Assembly: GCA_016871155.1 (NCBI GenBank)
Contig: VFZO01000002.1
Coordinates: 25,818-89,817, forward strand
DNA length: 64,000 nt
Direction: 5' to 3'
DNA from: Acidobacteriota bacterium
Lineage (GTDB): Bacteria > Acidobacteriota > Terriglobia > Bryobacterales > Bryobacteraceae
The number at the start of each line of letters is the position of its first letter. Positions within the stretch are counted from its first letter, which is position 1. The position numbers were made by a program, and so were the translations under genes. Of this stretch, positions 43,193 to 52,222 are shown piece after piece. A model generated the notes under the pieces. The model ran no database searches. It saw nothing but the letters and a program-made list of their open reading frames with translations, and had not been told where the DNA came from.

Positions 43193-43743
43193 TTCTCGCC
43201 CGCCACTGTTTTGTCCGCAGTGGTGATCCGTTGCAGCCCGAACGGCAGCGGTACCGGTTTCGAGGTGTCGAACTTCTCCCGTTGCCGCGCCCCGATAGTG
43301 TTGATCATCTTTTCGACCATGAACGCCGGCAGGCGTATGCTCTGGAAATAGGCCTTCTCGACGGTAAAGGTGCCGGTGCCGTTCGCCGCGTTCAGGCGGA
43401 TGTCCACCCAGATCTCTTTCTTTCCGTTTAGCACCGGCTTCAACAGCGCCGGCACGGTGCCCGGCCTGGTTTTTTCAACCATGTCGAAGTCGACAACGGT
43501 AAGTGTGGAGATGTAATTTCCTGCGAAGAACTTTACCGTCATGCTCTCCAACCCGGGCCTGGGATTCACAGTTGCGGCGTGCCGGAGGTAGTCGTTCACC
43601 TCACTCTCGGTGAGCTGGAAGCGCACTTTTTTCTTGGACTGTTGCGCCTGAGTAAGTTCGTTAAAAAGGCCGAGCATCTTCTTCACGGCAGGGGTCTGCG
43701 CGGACACGGAGACGGCGAGCAGGAGGAAGAGACGCATCTTCAT
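43189..43743 (-). CDS. Secreted hypothetical protein
   Basis: A 184-residue exported product (signal MKMRLFLLLAVSVSAQ). The mature part has a helical start (VKKMLGLFNELTQAQQSKKKVRFQLTESEVNDYL) and then a beta-rich region (MTVKFFAGNYISTLTVVDFDMVEK, IWVDIRLNAANGTGTFTVEKAYFQSIRLPAFMV). This resembles the LmeA/DUF2993-type lipid-transfer-like proteins that bind hydrophobic ligands, a weak suggestion only. The start ATG is 40 nt from the divergent aldolase-like gene. Confidence 0.7.
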   Translation of the reverse strand: MKMRLFLLLAVSVSAQTPAVKKMLGLFNELTQAQQSKKKVRFQLTESEVNDYLRHAATVNPRPGLESMTVKFFAGNYISTLTVVDFDMVEKTRPGTVPALLKPVLNGKKEIWVDIRLNAANGTGTFTVEKAYFQSIRLPAFMVEKMINTIGARQREKFDTSKPVPLPFGLQRITTADKTVAGEN

Positions 43744-43782
43744 CCATGATAGGCGGCGGATGTGATAGCATCGCCGGTGCCC

Positions 43783-44628
43783 ATGAAACTTCCATTGATG
43801 ATTTCGCTTTTCGCCCTTTCGTTGGCGGCGCAGACGGATTGGGAAAACCCTGTTAAAAAGTTGATCCGCGAGGGAAAGCCCGTGATTGGCGCAACGATTA
43901 CCGTGGCCAGCCCGGAAATTGCCGCCCAGGCCGCTTCGATGGGGTTCGACTTTCTTTGGATCGAGATGGAGCACAGCCCCATAACGCTGGAGACCGCGCG
44001 CAATATGATTCTGGCCACCCGCGGATTGAAGGCCGTGCCCTTCATCCGGGTGCCGGTCAATGAACTGTGGACCGCGAAGCGCGCTTTGGACATCGGCGCG
44101 CTAGGCGTTGTGAATCCATTCACCTCCACGCCGGAGTTGGCCAAGCAGGCCGCCGATGCGGCGAAGTATCCGCCGGTGGGCCGGCGCGGTGCGGGCCCTG
44201 GGCTGGCCACGTTCCGCTGGCCGGCTCCCGAGGGCTACGCCGATTTCGCCGACAAGAACGTGGTCGTCATCGCGATCATCGAGGAGGTGCGTGCCGTCGA
44301 GAACATCGAGAAGATCGCCGCGACGCCGGGTATCGATGTGTTGTTCATCGGCACAAACGATCTGTCGTTCTCGCTGGGGCTGCGCGGAAAGACCGACGAT
44401 CCCAGCCACAAGGAGGCGGTTCGCAAGGTGATCGCCGCCGCTAAGAAGAACGGGAAGGCAGTGGGCCGGCCTGCCGCTTCGGCGGCTCAGGTGCAGGAAC
44501 TGATGAAGGAAGGCTTCAACTTTTTCCAGGGTCCCGCCGAGACCGTGCTGCTGCGCACCGGCGCCGAAAACCTGCTGAAGCCACTCGGGAAGTGGACCGG
44601 CGATGGGAAGGATCGGCCTATCTACTAG
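43783..44628 (+). CDS. HpcH/HpaI-family aldolase-fold protein with signal peptide
   Basis: A 281-residue protein whose mature part is an HpcH/HpaI (2-keto-3-deoxy-acid) aldolase: PVIGATITVASPEIAAQAASMGFDFLWIEMEHSP, VPFIRVPVNE, VVNPFTSTPELAKQAADAAKYPPVGRRGAGPG and VLFIGTNDLSFSLGL. The ATG gives MKLPLMISLFALSLAAQ, a convincing signal peptide; this family is normally cytoplasmic. Either the enzyme works in the periplasm or the leader is a membrane anchor. A start at 43762 would bury the leader and is less likely. Confidence 0.87.
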   Translation: MKLPLMISLFALSLAAQTDWENPVKKLIREGKPVIGATITVASPEIAAQAASMGFDFLWIEMEHSPITLETARNMILATRGLKAVPFIRVPVNELWTAKRALDIGALGVVNPFTSTPELAKQAADAAKYPPVGRRGAGPGLATFRWPAPEGYADFADKNVVVIAIIEEVRAVENIEKIAATPGIDVLFIGTNDLSFSLGLRGKTDDPSHKEAVRKVIAAAKKNGKAVGRPAASAAQVQELMKEGFNFFQGPAETVLLRTGAENLLKPLGKWTGDGKDRPIY

Positions 44629-44649
44629 CCCGGCATCTAGACTAGTAGG

Positions 44650-45906
44650 ATGAATGTCCTTGTAATTGGCTCCGGCGGGCGTGAGCATGCGCTCGCTTGG
44701 CGGCTTCGGCGGAGTCCTTCAGTGACGAAGGTGATCGCGATGCCCGGAAATCCGGGCATCGGGGAAGTAGCGGAGTGCGTCGCGTCCCCCGGCTACCTGC
44801 GCGCTGCGGTCGATCACGGCGTGGACCTGACCGTGGTGGGCCCGGAGGCGCCGCTGATGGAGGGCGTCGTGGATCGCTTTCGCGATGCGGGGCGGGCCAT
44901 CTTCGGTCCCGTGGCTGGCGCGGCGCAACTGGAAGGCAGCAAGATTTTCTCGAAGAACTTCTTTGCGAAGTATTCAATTCCCACGGCGCGTTACCGCACG
45001 GCGGAGAGTTTGGAGGAGGGCCTGGCGGCGCTGGACGATTTCACGGCGCCTGTGGTGTTGAAGGCGGACGGTTTGGCGGCGGGCAAGGGTGTTGTAATCG
45101 CGCAGTCGATGGACGAAGCGCGGACAACGGTGCGGCAGTTCATGGCCGGGGAGCTGGTGGGGGACGCAGGCCGCCGCCTGGTGATCGAGGAGTTCTTGAT
45201 GGGCGAAGAAGTGAGTTTCATCGCCCTCGCGGATGGCGAGAATCTGGTTCCGCTTCTGCCCGCGCAGGATCATAAAGCGATCTTCGACGGAGATCGGGGG
45301 CCCAACACGGGGGGCATGGGCGCCTATGTCGACGAGCGAATCCTGACGGCGGAACAGGTGGAAACGGTCATGCGTACGGTGATGCGCCCGGCTCTCGAAG
45401 GAATGCGGCGTGAGGGGTCTCCGTTCACTGGTTTCTTGTACGCCGGTTTGATGATGACCGCGGATGGCCCGAAGACGCTGGAGTTCAATGTCCGGTTGGG
45501 CGACCCGGAAACCCAGCCGATTCTGTATCGTCTTCGTTCGGACCTTGCTGCGGTTTTGCACGCGGGTGCTACGGGTGGTTTGAAAGATGTAGTTCTGGAC
45601 TGGGCTCCCGAACCTTCGGTCGCGGTGGTGCTGGCGGCGGCTGGATATCCGGGCAAGGTCCAAACGGGCGATTCCATAACCGGCATCGCCGCCGCGGAGG
45701 CCTTGGGAGCCAAGGTGTTCCAAGCCGGAACCCGGTGGGAGGGTCGCGATTTGGTGACCAGCGGCGGCCGTGTGTTGGCGGTGACGGCCTCTGGCGCGAC
45801 TCTGACGGAGGCAATTACGGCCGCCTATCGCGCGGCCGGGGAAGTGCGCTTCGATGGTATGCAGTATCGAAAAGATATTGGCAAGAAGGGGTTGAAGCGT
45901 TGGTAG
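44650..45906 (+). CDS. purD: Phosphoribosylamine-glycine ligase
   Basis: The second step of purine synthesis. The 418-residue protein has the N-terminal GSGGREHALAWRLRRSPSV, the middle HGVDLTVVGPEAPLMEGVVD and ATP-grasp blocks (APVVLKADGLAAGKGVVIA, FLMGEEVSFIALADG, DGDRGPNTGGMGAYVDE, LEFNVRLGDPETQPILYRL). It stands apart from purH. A tRNA-Arg follows directly. Confidence 0.97.
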   Translation: MNVLVIGSGGREHALAWRLRRSPSVTKVIAMPGNPGIGEVAECVASPGYLRAAVDHGVDLTVVGPEAPLMEGVVDRFRDAGRAIFGPVAGAAQLEGSKIFSKNFFAKYSIPTARYRTAESLEEGLAALDDFTAPVVLKADGLAAGKGVVIAQSMDEARTTVRQFMAGELVGDAGRRLVIEEFLMGEEVSFIALADGENLVPLLPAQDHKAIFDGDRGPNTGGMGAYVDERILTAEQVETVMRTVMRPALEGMRREGSPFTGFLYAGLMMTADGPKTLEFNVRLGDPETQPILYRLRSDLAAVLHAGATGGLKDVVLDWAPEPSVAVVLAAAGYPGKVQTGDSITGIAAAEALGAKVFQAGTRWEGRDLVTSGGRVLAVTASGATLTEAITAAYRAAGEVRFDGMQYRKDIGKKGLKRW

Positions 45907-45921
45907 AATGAATGTGGTCGT

Positions 45922-45998
45922 GGGGACGTAGCTCAGTTGGATAGAGCGGTCGCCTCCTAAGCGACAGGCCGGCAGTTCGAATCTGCCCGTCCCCACCA
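45922..45998 (+). tRNA. tRNA-Arg (CCT)
   Basis: The acceptor stem is GGGGACG / CGTCCCC with encoded CCA (45996-45998). The anticodon CCT is at 45956-45958 within the stem arms GTCGC/GCGAC, and the T loop is TTCGAAT. It reads AGG codons. It is located 15 nt after purD. Confidence 0.95.
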
Positions 45999-46012
45999 CA
46001 CGGAAAACTATA

Positions 46013-46591
46013 GTGACACCGCAACCTTCCGGAGAAGTCACCCAACTCCTCTCCGACGCCCGCAGTGGCGCACCCGGAGCGCACGATCAACTCTTTTCCA
46101 TCGTGTACAACGAATTGAAGAGGATCGCTGCGAACTATATGCGCCGCGAACGGTCGGACCACACTCTGCAGGCCACCGCACTAGTGCATGAAGCCTATAT
46201 GCAGTTGGTGGATCAATCAAGGGTCAACTGGCAGAACCGCGCCCACTTCTTCGGCGTGGCGGCCCAACTGATGCGGCGCATCCTCGTGGATCACGCCCGG
46301 AACCAGGGGGCGCAGAAGCGCGGCGGGAACCAGCAGGTTCTGTCTATTGACGAGTCTATCGGGATGCCGTCGGTCAATGAGGTCGCCTTCGACGAGCTGG
46401 ATGAGGCCCTGAGCCGGTTGCAGGCGTTGGACGCCGGGCAGGCACGGATCGTCGAGTTGCGGTTTTTCGGCGGGCTGACCGTGGAAGAGGTCGCCGAGGT
46501 CATCGGCGTCTCGACCGCCACAGTGGAGCGCGAGTGGCGCATGGCCCGCGCATGGCTGCATCATCAACTTACCGCCGAACGGCCGAAGTAG
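46013..46591 (+). CDS. ECF-type RNA polymerase sigma factor
   Basis: A 192-residue sigma factor of the acidobacterial ECF type (TIGR02999-like). Region 2 is YNELKRIAANYMRRERSDHTLQATALVHEAYM with HFFGVAAQLMRRILVDHAR; region 4 is RIVELRFFGGLTVEEVAEVIGVSTATVEREWRMARAWLHHQL. No anti-sigma gene is adjacent, and the next gene is MoeB/ThiF-like. Start GTG. The regulon is unknown. Confidence 0.92.
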   Translation: MTPQPSGEVTQLLSDARSGAPGAHDQLFSIVYNELKRIAANYMRRERSDHTLQATALVHEAYMQLVDQSRVNWQNRAHFFGVAAQLMRRILVDHARNQGAQKRGGNQQVLSIDESIGMPSVNEVAFDELDEALSRLQALDAGQARIVELRFFGGLTVEEVAEVIGVSTATVEREWRMARAWLHHQLTAERPK

Positions 46592-46604
46592 CCGTCCGTC
46601 TACA

Positions 46605-47624
46605 ATGGACCCCGAGCAGCGGCTACGCTATTCCCGGCAGATCCTGTTTCCGCCCATAGGGGAAACGGGTCAGGAAAAACTATTATTGTCATCAGTTGCT
46701 ATTGTCGGCTGTGGCGCACTTGGCACGTTTCAGGTCGCAGCCTTGGCCAGGGCGGGCGTAGGAACTATTGTAGTAGTCGATAGGGACTACGTCGAACCCT
46801 CGAACCTCCAACGTCAGTGGCTGTTCGACGAACGGGACGCCGAGGCCGCCCTGCCAAAAGCGGTCGCAGCCGCCAGGGCCGTGGAGCGAATCAACTCCGG
46901 TGTCAACGTTCGCTCGCTCGTGGTTGATTTAAATAGTACAAATATAGAGGAATTACTGGGTGGCATCGACTTGATTCTCGATGGTACAGACAATTTCGAG
47001 ACCAGATACCTCATTAATGACTATTGTTGTAGTCATATACTACCGTGGATCTACGGTGCAGCGGTGGGAAGCTACGGAATCACTCTCCCGATCCTGCCGG
47101 GTCAATCGAGTTGCCTCCGCTGCCTCTACCCGGAACCACCCCAAGGAGCCCAACCAACCTGCGATACCGAGGGCGTTCTCGGTTCAATAACCGCCACAGT
47201 CGCGGCTATTCAAGTTGCCGGCGCTCTTCGGTTGCTGACCGGCCATCCCGCGAACCATGTAATTACTACAGTTGACGTTTGGAACGGGCAGGTAAGGCAG
47301 ATCGACCAGCCAGCTCGAGATCCGGCCTGCCCTTCCTGCGGAGGAAATCCCGACTACGAGTATCTGAATGGAGACCGCCGGGCGCCGATTTCAATGTGCG
47401 GCCGGGACGCCGTTCAAATTCATGAGCGGCACAACCCGCTTCACCTGCCGGACCTCGCCGCCAAGCTTGAAAAGATCGCTCCGGTCAAGGTGAACGAGTT
47501 CGCCCTGCGGTTCTTCCCGGCTCCTTATGAGTTGACGATCTTCCCAGATGGCAGGGCGATCATCAAAGGCACTATCGACCCGGGTCTGGCCCGCGCCCTC
47601 TACAATCGGTATATCGGGGGCTAG
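46605..47624 (+). CDS. MoeB/ThiF-family adenylyltransferase (E1-like)
   Basis: Activates the C-terminus of a sulfur-carrier protein (ThiS or MoaD type) by adenylation. The 339-residue protein has the nucleotide motif IVGCGALGT (from 34), Asp59/Asp61 of VVVDRDYVEPSNLQRQ, the catalytic-Cys region QPTCDTEGVLGSITATVA (Cys186), and a zinc site of Cys170-x2-Cys173 and Cys242-x2-Cys245. A C-terminal extension of about 90 residues follows. Parts of the gene are distinctly AT-rich relative to its neighbours (around 46675-46800 and 46925-47050). A thiG gene lies 4.6 kb downstream, so it may serve thiazole synthesis. Confidence 0.9.
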   Translation: MDPEQRLRYSRQILFPPIGETGQEKLLLSSVAIVGCGALGTFQVAALARAGVGTIVVVDRDYVEPSNLQRQWLFDERDAEAALPKAVAAARAVERINSGVNVRSLVVDLNSTNIEELLGGIDLILDGTDNFETRYLINDYCCSHILPWIYGAAVGSYGITLPILPGQSSCLRCLYPEPPQGAQPTCDTEGVLGSITATVAAIQVAGALRLLTGHPANHVITTVDVWNGQVRQIDQPARDPACPSCGGNPDYEYLNGDRRAPISMCGRDAVQIHERHNPLHLPDLAAKLEKIAPVKVNEFALRFFPAPYELTIFPDGRAIIKGTIDPGLARALYNRYIGG

Positions 47625-47633
47625 GGTCGCTAC

Positions 47634-47673
47634 TTATCCACAATAGATAGGCGTTTTCCACATTTACTCCACA
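47634..47673 (+). promoter_or_regulatory. Cluster of three DnaA-box-like 9-mers
   Basis: Three direct repeats of the DnaA-box type lie between the ThiF-like and MerR-TPR genes: TTATCCACA at 47634-47642 (perfect consensus), TTTTCCACA at 47654-47662 and TACTCCACA at 47665-47673. All are on the plus strand. The MerR-TPR start is 24 nt downstream. A DnaA-regulated promoter or a DnaA-titration site is plausible. Confidence 0.6.
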
Positions 47674-47696
47674 ACCGGGCGTGTTATCATTCCTCC

Positions 47697-48599
47697 GTGG
47701 CTCCTGTAAGCCAGCAGTCCTGGTCACGGAAAGAACTCTGCAGGGTCCTCTCCCTGCAGGAGCGTCAGCTTCGAACCTGGGAGAAACAGGGTCTTCTACA
47801 CCCTTCGGAGAGCTATGCCTTTACCGATTTCCTGACCATCAAGACGTTGCGGGCGCTCAAGGATCAGCGTGTTCCGCTCAAGCAGATTCGCGCCTCGTTT
47901 CTCTCGCTGCGTGACCGCCTTCCGCATCTGGAAAACCCGTTGGCGGCCGTCAAGATTTCGGCCGAAGGAAGGCGGATCGGCGTGCAGTTCGCCGGGGTGA
48001 AGATGGAGCCGGTGAGCGGCCAGCTCTTCCTGGATTTCGACACTCGCGTCGAAGGGCCCCGTCTGATGGCACAGAAACCGGATCCGCCCAGGCAGCGGGA
48101 GCAGGCGGACTTCTGGTTCCAAAAGGGCTTGGAGTTGGAGCAGACGGGCGCTCCAGTGGAGCAGGCCATCGATGCGTATTCGAAGGCCATCGAGCAGAAT
48201 CCGAACGCGGCCGGCGCTCTCGTAAATCTCGGAACGATTTTCTTTCACAAAAGGGACTGGGCAAAGAGCGAGCAATACTACGCGGCGGCCGTCGCAGCCG
48301 ATCCAAACTACGCACTGGCGCACTACAACTTAGGGAACCTGTACGACGAGCGCAACGACTCCGCCAAGGCCTACCGGCACTACCAGGAGGCCCTCCGGCT
48401 GCACCCCAAGTATGCCGATGCGCATTACAACTTGGCCTTGCTCCACCAGGGTCAAGGCGACAGCATGCGGGCGCTCTCGCATTGGCAGCAGTACCTGAAA
48501 CTAGACCCGGCCTCCCAGTGGGCGAACATCGCGCGCCGTGAAATCGAAAAGATCAAGCTAGCCACGGTCCTGCCCGGTGCCAAAAAGCAGCACGCGTAA
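47697..48599 (+). CDS. MerR-like HTH and TPR protein
   Basis: A 300-residue protein. Residues about 8-72 form a MerR-like winged helix (WSRKELCRVLSLQERQLRTWEKQGLLHP, FTDFLTIKTLRALKDQRVPLKQIRASF). Residues about 140-290 form three or four TPRs (AIDAYSKAIEQNPNAAGALVNLGTIFF, EQYYAAAVAADPNYALAHYNLGNLY, HYQEALRLHPKYADAHYNLALLHQG). It has no own signal and is likely a DNA-binding regulator acting through a TPR-mediated partner. GTG start. The upstream DnaA boxes suggest cell-cycle-linked expression. Confidence 0.85.
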   Translation: MAPVSQQSWSRKELCRVLSLQERQLRTWEKQGLLHPSESYAFTDFLTIKTLRALKDQRVPLKQIRASFLSLRDRLPHLENPLAAVKISAEGRRIGVQFAGVKMEPVSGQLFLDFDTRVEGPRLMAQKPDPPRQREQADFWFQKGLELEQTGAPVEQAIDAYSKAIEQNPNAAGALVNLGTIFFHKRDWAKSEQYYAAAVAADPNYALAHYNLGNLYDERNDSAKAYRHYQEALRLHPKYADAHYNLALLHQGQGDSMRALSHWQQYLKLDPASQWANIARREIEKIKLATVLPGAKKQHA

Positions 48600-48623
48600 A
48601 GCCAGAAAAGAACGCTCGCCCCC

Positions 48624-48652
48624 TTGCGTTCGGCCCGCGACAGGCTTAATGT
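48624..48652 (+). promoter_or_regulatory. Candidate sigma70 promoter for the TonB-receptor gene
   Basis: TTGCGT at 48624-48629 and TAATGT at 48647-48652 with a 17-nt spacer, 30 nt upstream of the ATG. The -10 box is followed by an A/T stretch (AAACAAAT). This is a fair match to housekeeping promoters but is not experimentally supported. Confidence 0.4.
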
Positions 48653-48682
48653 AAACAAATCTCCGTTGGAGAAGAGGTGTTC

Positions 48683-51600
48683 ATGTTTACACGAATCGCT
48701 ACGATTTTGCTTGCTGGTTTCGCAGTCTCCGGACAGGAATACCGCGCCAGCATTCTGGGCCAGATCACCGACCCATCCGGATCCGCCATTCCCGGCGCCA
48801 CGGTCCGCGCTACGAAGGACGGCACGAACGTTCCAAAGGAGACGGTGACCAACACCGAAGGCATCTACGCCTTGATCGGCCTCGACCCGGGCACCTACAC
48901 GGTCTCCATCACAGCCAACGGCTTTCGCACCTCGGTGCGGTCTCAGTTGGTATTGCAGACGGCGCAGAAGCTGAACCTGCCGGTGACCCTTGAGGTCGGT
49001 GTGACGACGCAGGAAGTGACTATCGTCGGCGAACAGGAGATCATCCAAACGGCCACCGCGTCGCGCGGCCTGGTCTTCGATCCGATCAAGATGCAGGAGA
49101 TCCCGCTGAACGGCCGCCAGGCCTACATGCTGATGCGCCTTTCGCCAGGCGTGATGTTTACGCAGCGAACGTTCGGATCCTCCGGCTTCTCGGGCACTCG
49201 CGGCTGGGACGTCAACGGCTCCTTTACGATGAACGGCGGCCGCGCCGGCACGAATCAGTTCCTGTTGAACGGCGCGCCGATTTCGACCAACGGGACGTTC
49301 AACGTTTCCCCGAACGTCGAGGCCGTGCAGGAGATGAAGGTGATGGTGAACACCTACGATTCGCAGTACGGCCGCACCGGCGGCGGCACGGTGTCCACGA
49401 CGTTGAAGGCCGGGACGAACGATTGGCACGGTTCCATGTTCGACTTCTGGCGCAACCGGATTCTCGACGCCAACACGCGGCAGAACAACGCCTCGGGCGC
49501 CAGGCGCGGATTCCGGAATCAGCACCAATATGGCGGCGTGATTGGCGGCCCGATTCGCAAGGACAAGGACTTCGTTTTCTTCTCCTTCGAAGGCTGGCAG
49601 GAGCGCGTGCCGTTTCCGTCGGTCACCACTGTCCCGCCGGCGGAGATTCGCAACGGCGATTTCAACCTGCGGCCCGCCGGTTTCAGCGGCCCGATCCGCG
49701 TGTTCGATCCTCTCACTTCGGTCTCCTGCGCCGACCCCTCCGTTTCCAGCCAGTGCCGGGCCGGCGCCTTGTTTATCCGGCAGCCGTTCCCAGGCAACGT
49801 CATTCCGATGGCGCGGCAGAGTCCCATCGGCCGCGCGATTCTGGGCTACTATCCCCGGCCCAACTTCAACCCGCAGTCGTTGGCGCAGAATTTCGTCCGC
49901 GCGGACAATCTGGGCAAATACCGCTATGAGCAGCCGATGGCGCGCTACGACAAGATCCTAACCTCGAACGACCGGCTGTATTTTCTCTTCACCTTTCAGG
50001 ACGGTTCCGAATTCCGCAATGGCAACGGCTTCGACGCGCCCGCGCAGACCGGCAACATGCCCGGCACCGTGCGCCGCGACATGAACTACGTTCTGAGTTA
50101 CGACCGGACCATGACGCCCACGCGCCTGTTCCACATCCAGGCGAGCTACAACCGGTTCCAGGAGAATTTCCCCGACGTATCGGACTACGAGTTCACCTAC
50201 GACAAGATCGGGATCCGCCGCCTTCCAGTGGTGGACACCTTCCCCACGCGGCTCACCCCGCGCGTAACCGTATCCGGGTACAACGATATTTTCGGCAACC
50301 AATTCATCAACGAGAGTTCCCGCCAGCAACTGAACTTGCAAGGCAACGTAAGCGAACTGCGGGGCCGCCACTCGATGAAGTATGGCGCCGAAGTGGCGCG
50401 GTTGATGCGGCATAACCGGTCGGCGGGCCGGGCTGGCGGCCAACTGGGTTTCGATAACGTTTGGAGCCGCCAGTTCCGCGGCGTGCGCGTGGACACGCTG
50501 GACGGCAATGGCGTGGCGGATCTGCTGCTCGGCAACTTGAATAGCGGCGTGATCAATTACAACGACACGTTTTTCCGCCGTGAGCCGTACTTGGGCCTTT
50601 TCTTCCAGGACGACTGGAAGGTGAATTCGAAGTTCACGCTGAATCTCGGCCTGCGTTGGGACGTCCAGTTTCCGTTTACCGAACTCCACAATCGCGTGAA
50701 CGGCGATTTCGACTACACCTCGCGCCAGGCTTTCTCCGATCAGGTCGTAAACCGTTGGCGGCAGCTCGGTGCGTCAACCGCCAACTACCCAGCGGCGCCT
50801 AGCGCCATTGTTGGCGGTTTGACGTTCGCGGGAGTGGGCGGAAGACCGCGAAACATCTACAATTTCGATCTCACGAACTGGCAGCCGCGGATCGGGTTCG
50901 CCTACAGCGTCACGCCAAAGACCGTCCTGCGAGGCGGAATGGGAATGTTCTACCGCACGGCGACGCAGAACGGACTCACAACCGGTTTCTCCATCAACAC
51001 AAACTATTTGAACTCGGTGGATGGCGGGCAGTTTCCGCGGTCGGCGCGGCTGACAGGCGGCTACTCGCTGGAAGATCCATTCCCGGATGGCGTAAACCGG
51101 CCGTTCGGAAGCCAATTGGGCATCGCGACTAACGTCGGAAACGGCGTGAGTTTCGACCCGCCGAACCGCCGAATCCCGCGGACGAATCAGTGGTCGTTCA
51201 CGGTGGAGCGGGAGTTGCCCGGAAAGATGGTGCTGGAGGTTTCCTACGTCGGCAGCACAACGGTGAAGGAACCCGTCGCTTTCCAGATCGGCGAGATGAA
51301 TCAGGCGAACTGGGACGCCGCCCAGACGACCCCGGCGTTCTTCCAGCAGGCGCTGCCAAACCCATGGCAGGGCGTGTTGCCGGCGGCCACCACCTTCGGC
51401 ACCGCCGCCACCATTCAGCGCCGCGACCTGCTGCGCCGCATTCCGCAGTTCGCGGGTGTTACGAACAACATTTTGCCCGTCGGCCGCGTACGCTATCACG
51501 GCCTGCAAACGCGCTTTGAAAAACGCGCCTTCGGCGATCGCAAGGCCGGCGCGTTGACCTGGGTAACGGCGTACACGTGGTCGAAGCAAATGGAGCGGTC

Positions 51601-52195
51601 TTGGTATGACGCGTTCAGCTTTGAATGGCGCCGGCCGTTCCAGCAAGTCACCGGTATCGACCGTTCGCACAACCTGACGACGGCTGTGATTTGGGATGTC
51701 CCCGTCGGCAAAGGCCGCGGCTTCCTCAACGCGCTGCCCAGGCCGGTGGACAACGTTGTAGGCGGCTGGACCTTCAACGCGAACCTGGTGTATCAGTCGG
51801 GCGTTCCTCTGGGATCGTGGCGGGGCTGGGAGGCGCTGTGCGGCGATCCGCTGGCCGGAACCCGCACCGAGACGAGTTGGTTTTTCAACGACCGGTCGCG
51901 GACCTCGCAGTGTTGGCGCCAGCTCCGGCCCTTTGAATACACAGTGCTGCCGGAGCGCTTCCATTCGATTCGCGGCCACACGGCGCCGCAGTTGGATCTG
52001 ATGCTCTCCAAGAAGATGAACATCAACGAACGATGGCAGGTCGAGTTCCGCGGCGAGGCGTTCAACGCGACGAACACGCCGTTGCGCGGCGACCCGCCCG
52101 CCGGAAATCCCACCGACGCGCAGTTCGGAATTCTGCCGGTGCAGCAGTTAAACTTCTCGAGGAACGTGCAGTTGGGGCTGCGGATTCGGTTCTGA
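48683..52195 (+). CDS. Oar-like TonB-dependent receptor with carboxypeptidase-regulatory domain
   Basis: An 1170-residue outer-membrane protein. Signal peptide MFTRIATILLAGFAVSGQ, then a carboxypeptidase-regulatory-like domain (about 22-100, ITDPSGSAIPGATVRATKDG, GIYALIGLDPGTYTVSI), then a plug (about 110-230, MQEIPLNGRQAYMLMRLSPGV, QEMKVMVNTYDSQYGRTGGG) and a long beta-barrel ending QLGLRIRF with terminal Phe, as expected for outer-membrane proteins. No N-terminal TonB box is obvious. The start is the ATG at 48683, with GAGAAGAGG 5-6 nt upstream; a GTG lies two codons earlier. Ligand unknown. Confidence 0.93.
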   Translation: MFTRIATILLAGFAVSGQEYRASILGQITDPSGSAIPGATVRATKDGTNVPKETVTNTEGIYALIGLDPGTYTVSITANGFRTSVRSQLVLQTAQKLNLPVTLEVGVTTQEVTIVGEQEIIQTATASRGLVFDPIKMQEIPLNGRQAYMLMRLSPGVMFTQRTFGSSGFSGTRGWDVNGSFTMNGGRAGTNQFLLNGAPISTNGTFNVSPNVEAVQEMKVMVNTYDSQYGRTGGGTVSTTLKAGTNDWHGSMFDFWRNRILDANTRQNNASGARRGFRNQHQYGGVIGGPIRKDKDFVFFSFEGWQERVPFPSVTTVPPAEIRNGDFNLRPAGFSGPIRVFDPLTSVSCADPSVSSQCRAGALFIRQPFPGNVIPMARQSPIGRAILGYYPRPNFNPQSLAQNFVRADNLGKYRYEQPMARYDKILTSNDRLYFLFTFQDGSEFRNGNGFDAPAQTGNMPGTVRRDMNYVLSYDRTMTPTRLFHIQASYNRFQENFPDVSDYEFTYDKIGIRRLPVVDTFPTRLTPRVTVSGYNDIFGNQFINESSRQQLNLQGNVSELRGRHSMKYGAEVARLMRHNRSAGRAGGQLGFDNVWSRQFRGVRVDTLDGNGVADLLLGNLNSGVINYNDTFFRREPYLGLFFQDDWKVNSKFTLNLGLRWDVQFPFTELHNRVNGDFDYTSRQAFSDQVVNRWRQLGASTANYPAAPSAIVGGLTFAGVGGRPRNIYNFDLTNWQPRIGFAYSVTPKTVLRGGMGMFYRTATQNGLTTGFSINTNYLNSVDGGQFPRSARLTGGYSLEDPFPDGVNRPFGSQLGIATNVGNGVSFDPPNRRIPRTNQWSFTVERELPGKMVLEVSYVGSTTVKEPVAFQIGEMNQANWDAAQTTPAFFQQALPNPWQGVLPAATTFGTAATIQRRDLLRRIPQFAGVTNNILPVGRVRYHGLQTRFEKRAFGDRKAGALTWVTAYTWSKQMERSWYDAFSFEWRRPFQQVTGIDRSHNLTTAVIWDVPVGKGRGFLNALPRPVDNVVGGWTFNANLVYQSGVPLGSWRGWEALCGDPLAGTRTETSWFFNDRSRTSQCWRQLRPFEYTVLPERFHSIRGHTAPQLDLMLSKKMNINERWQVEFRGEAFNATNTPLRGDPPAGNPTDAQFGILPVQQLNFSRNVQLGLRIRF

Positions 52196-52222
52196 GAGAA
52201 TCCCGCCGCTACAATAGTCTTC

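Noticed and set aside
44974..46041. A 355-codon minus-strand frame starting in a region reading GRFELPACRLGGDRS
   Set aside because: The recognisable part is the antisense of tRNA-Arg and the rest is antisense to purD; no independent domain or ribosome-binding site.
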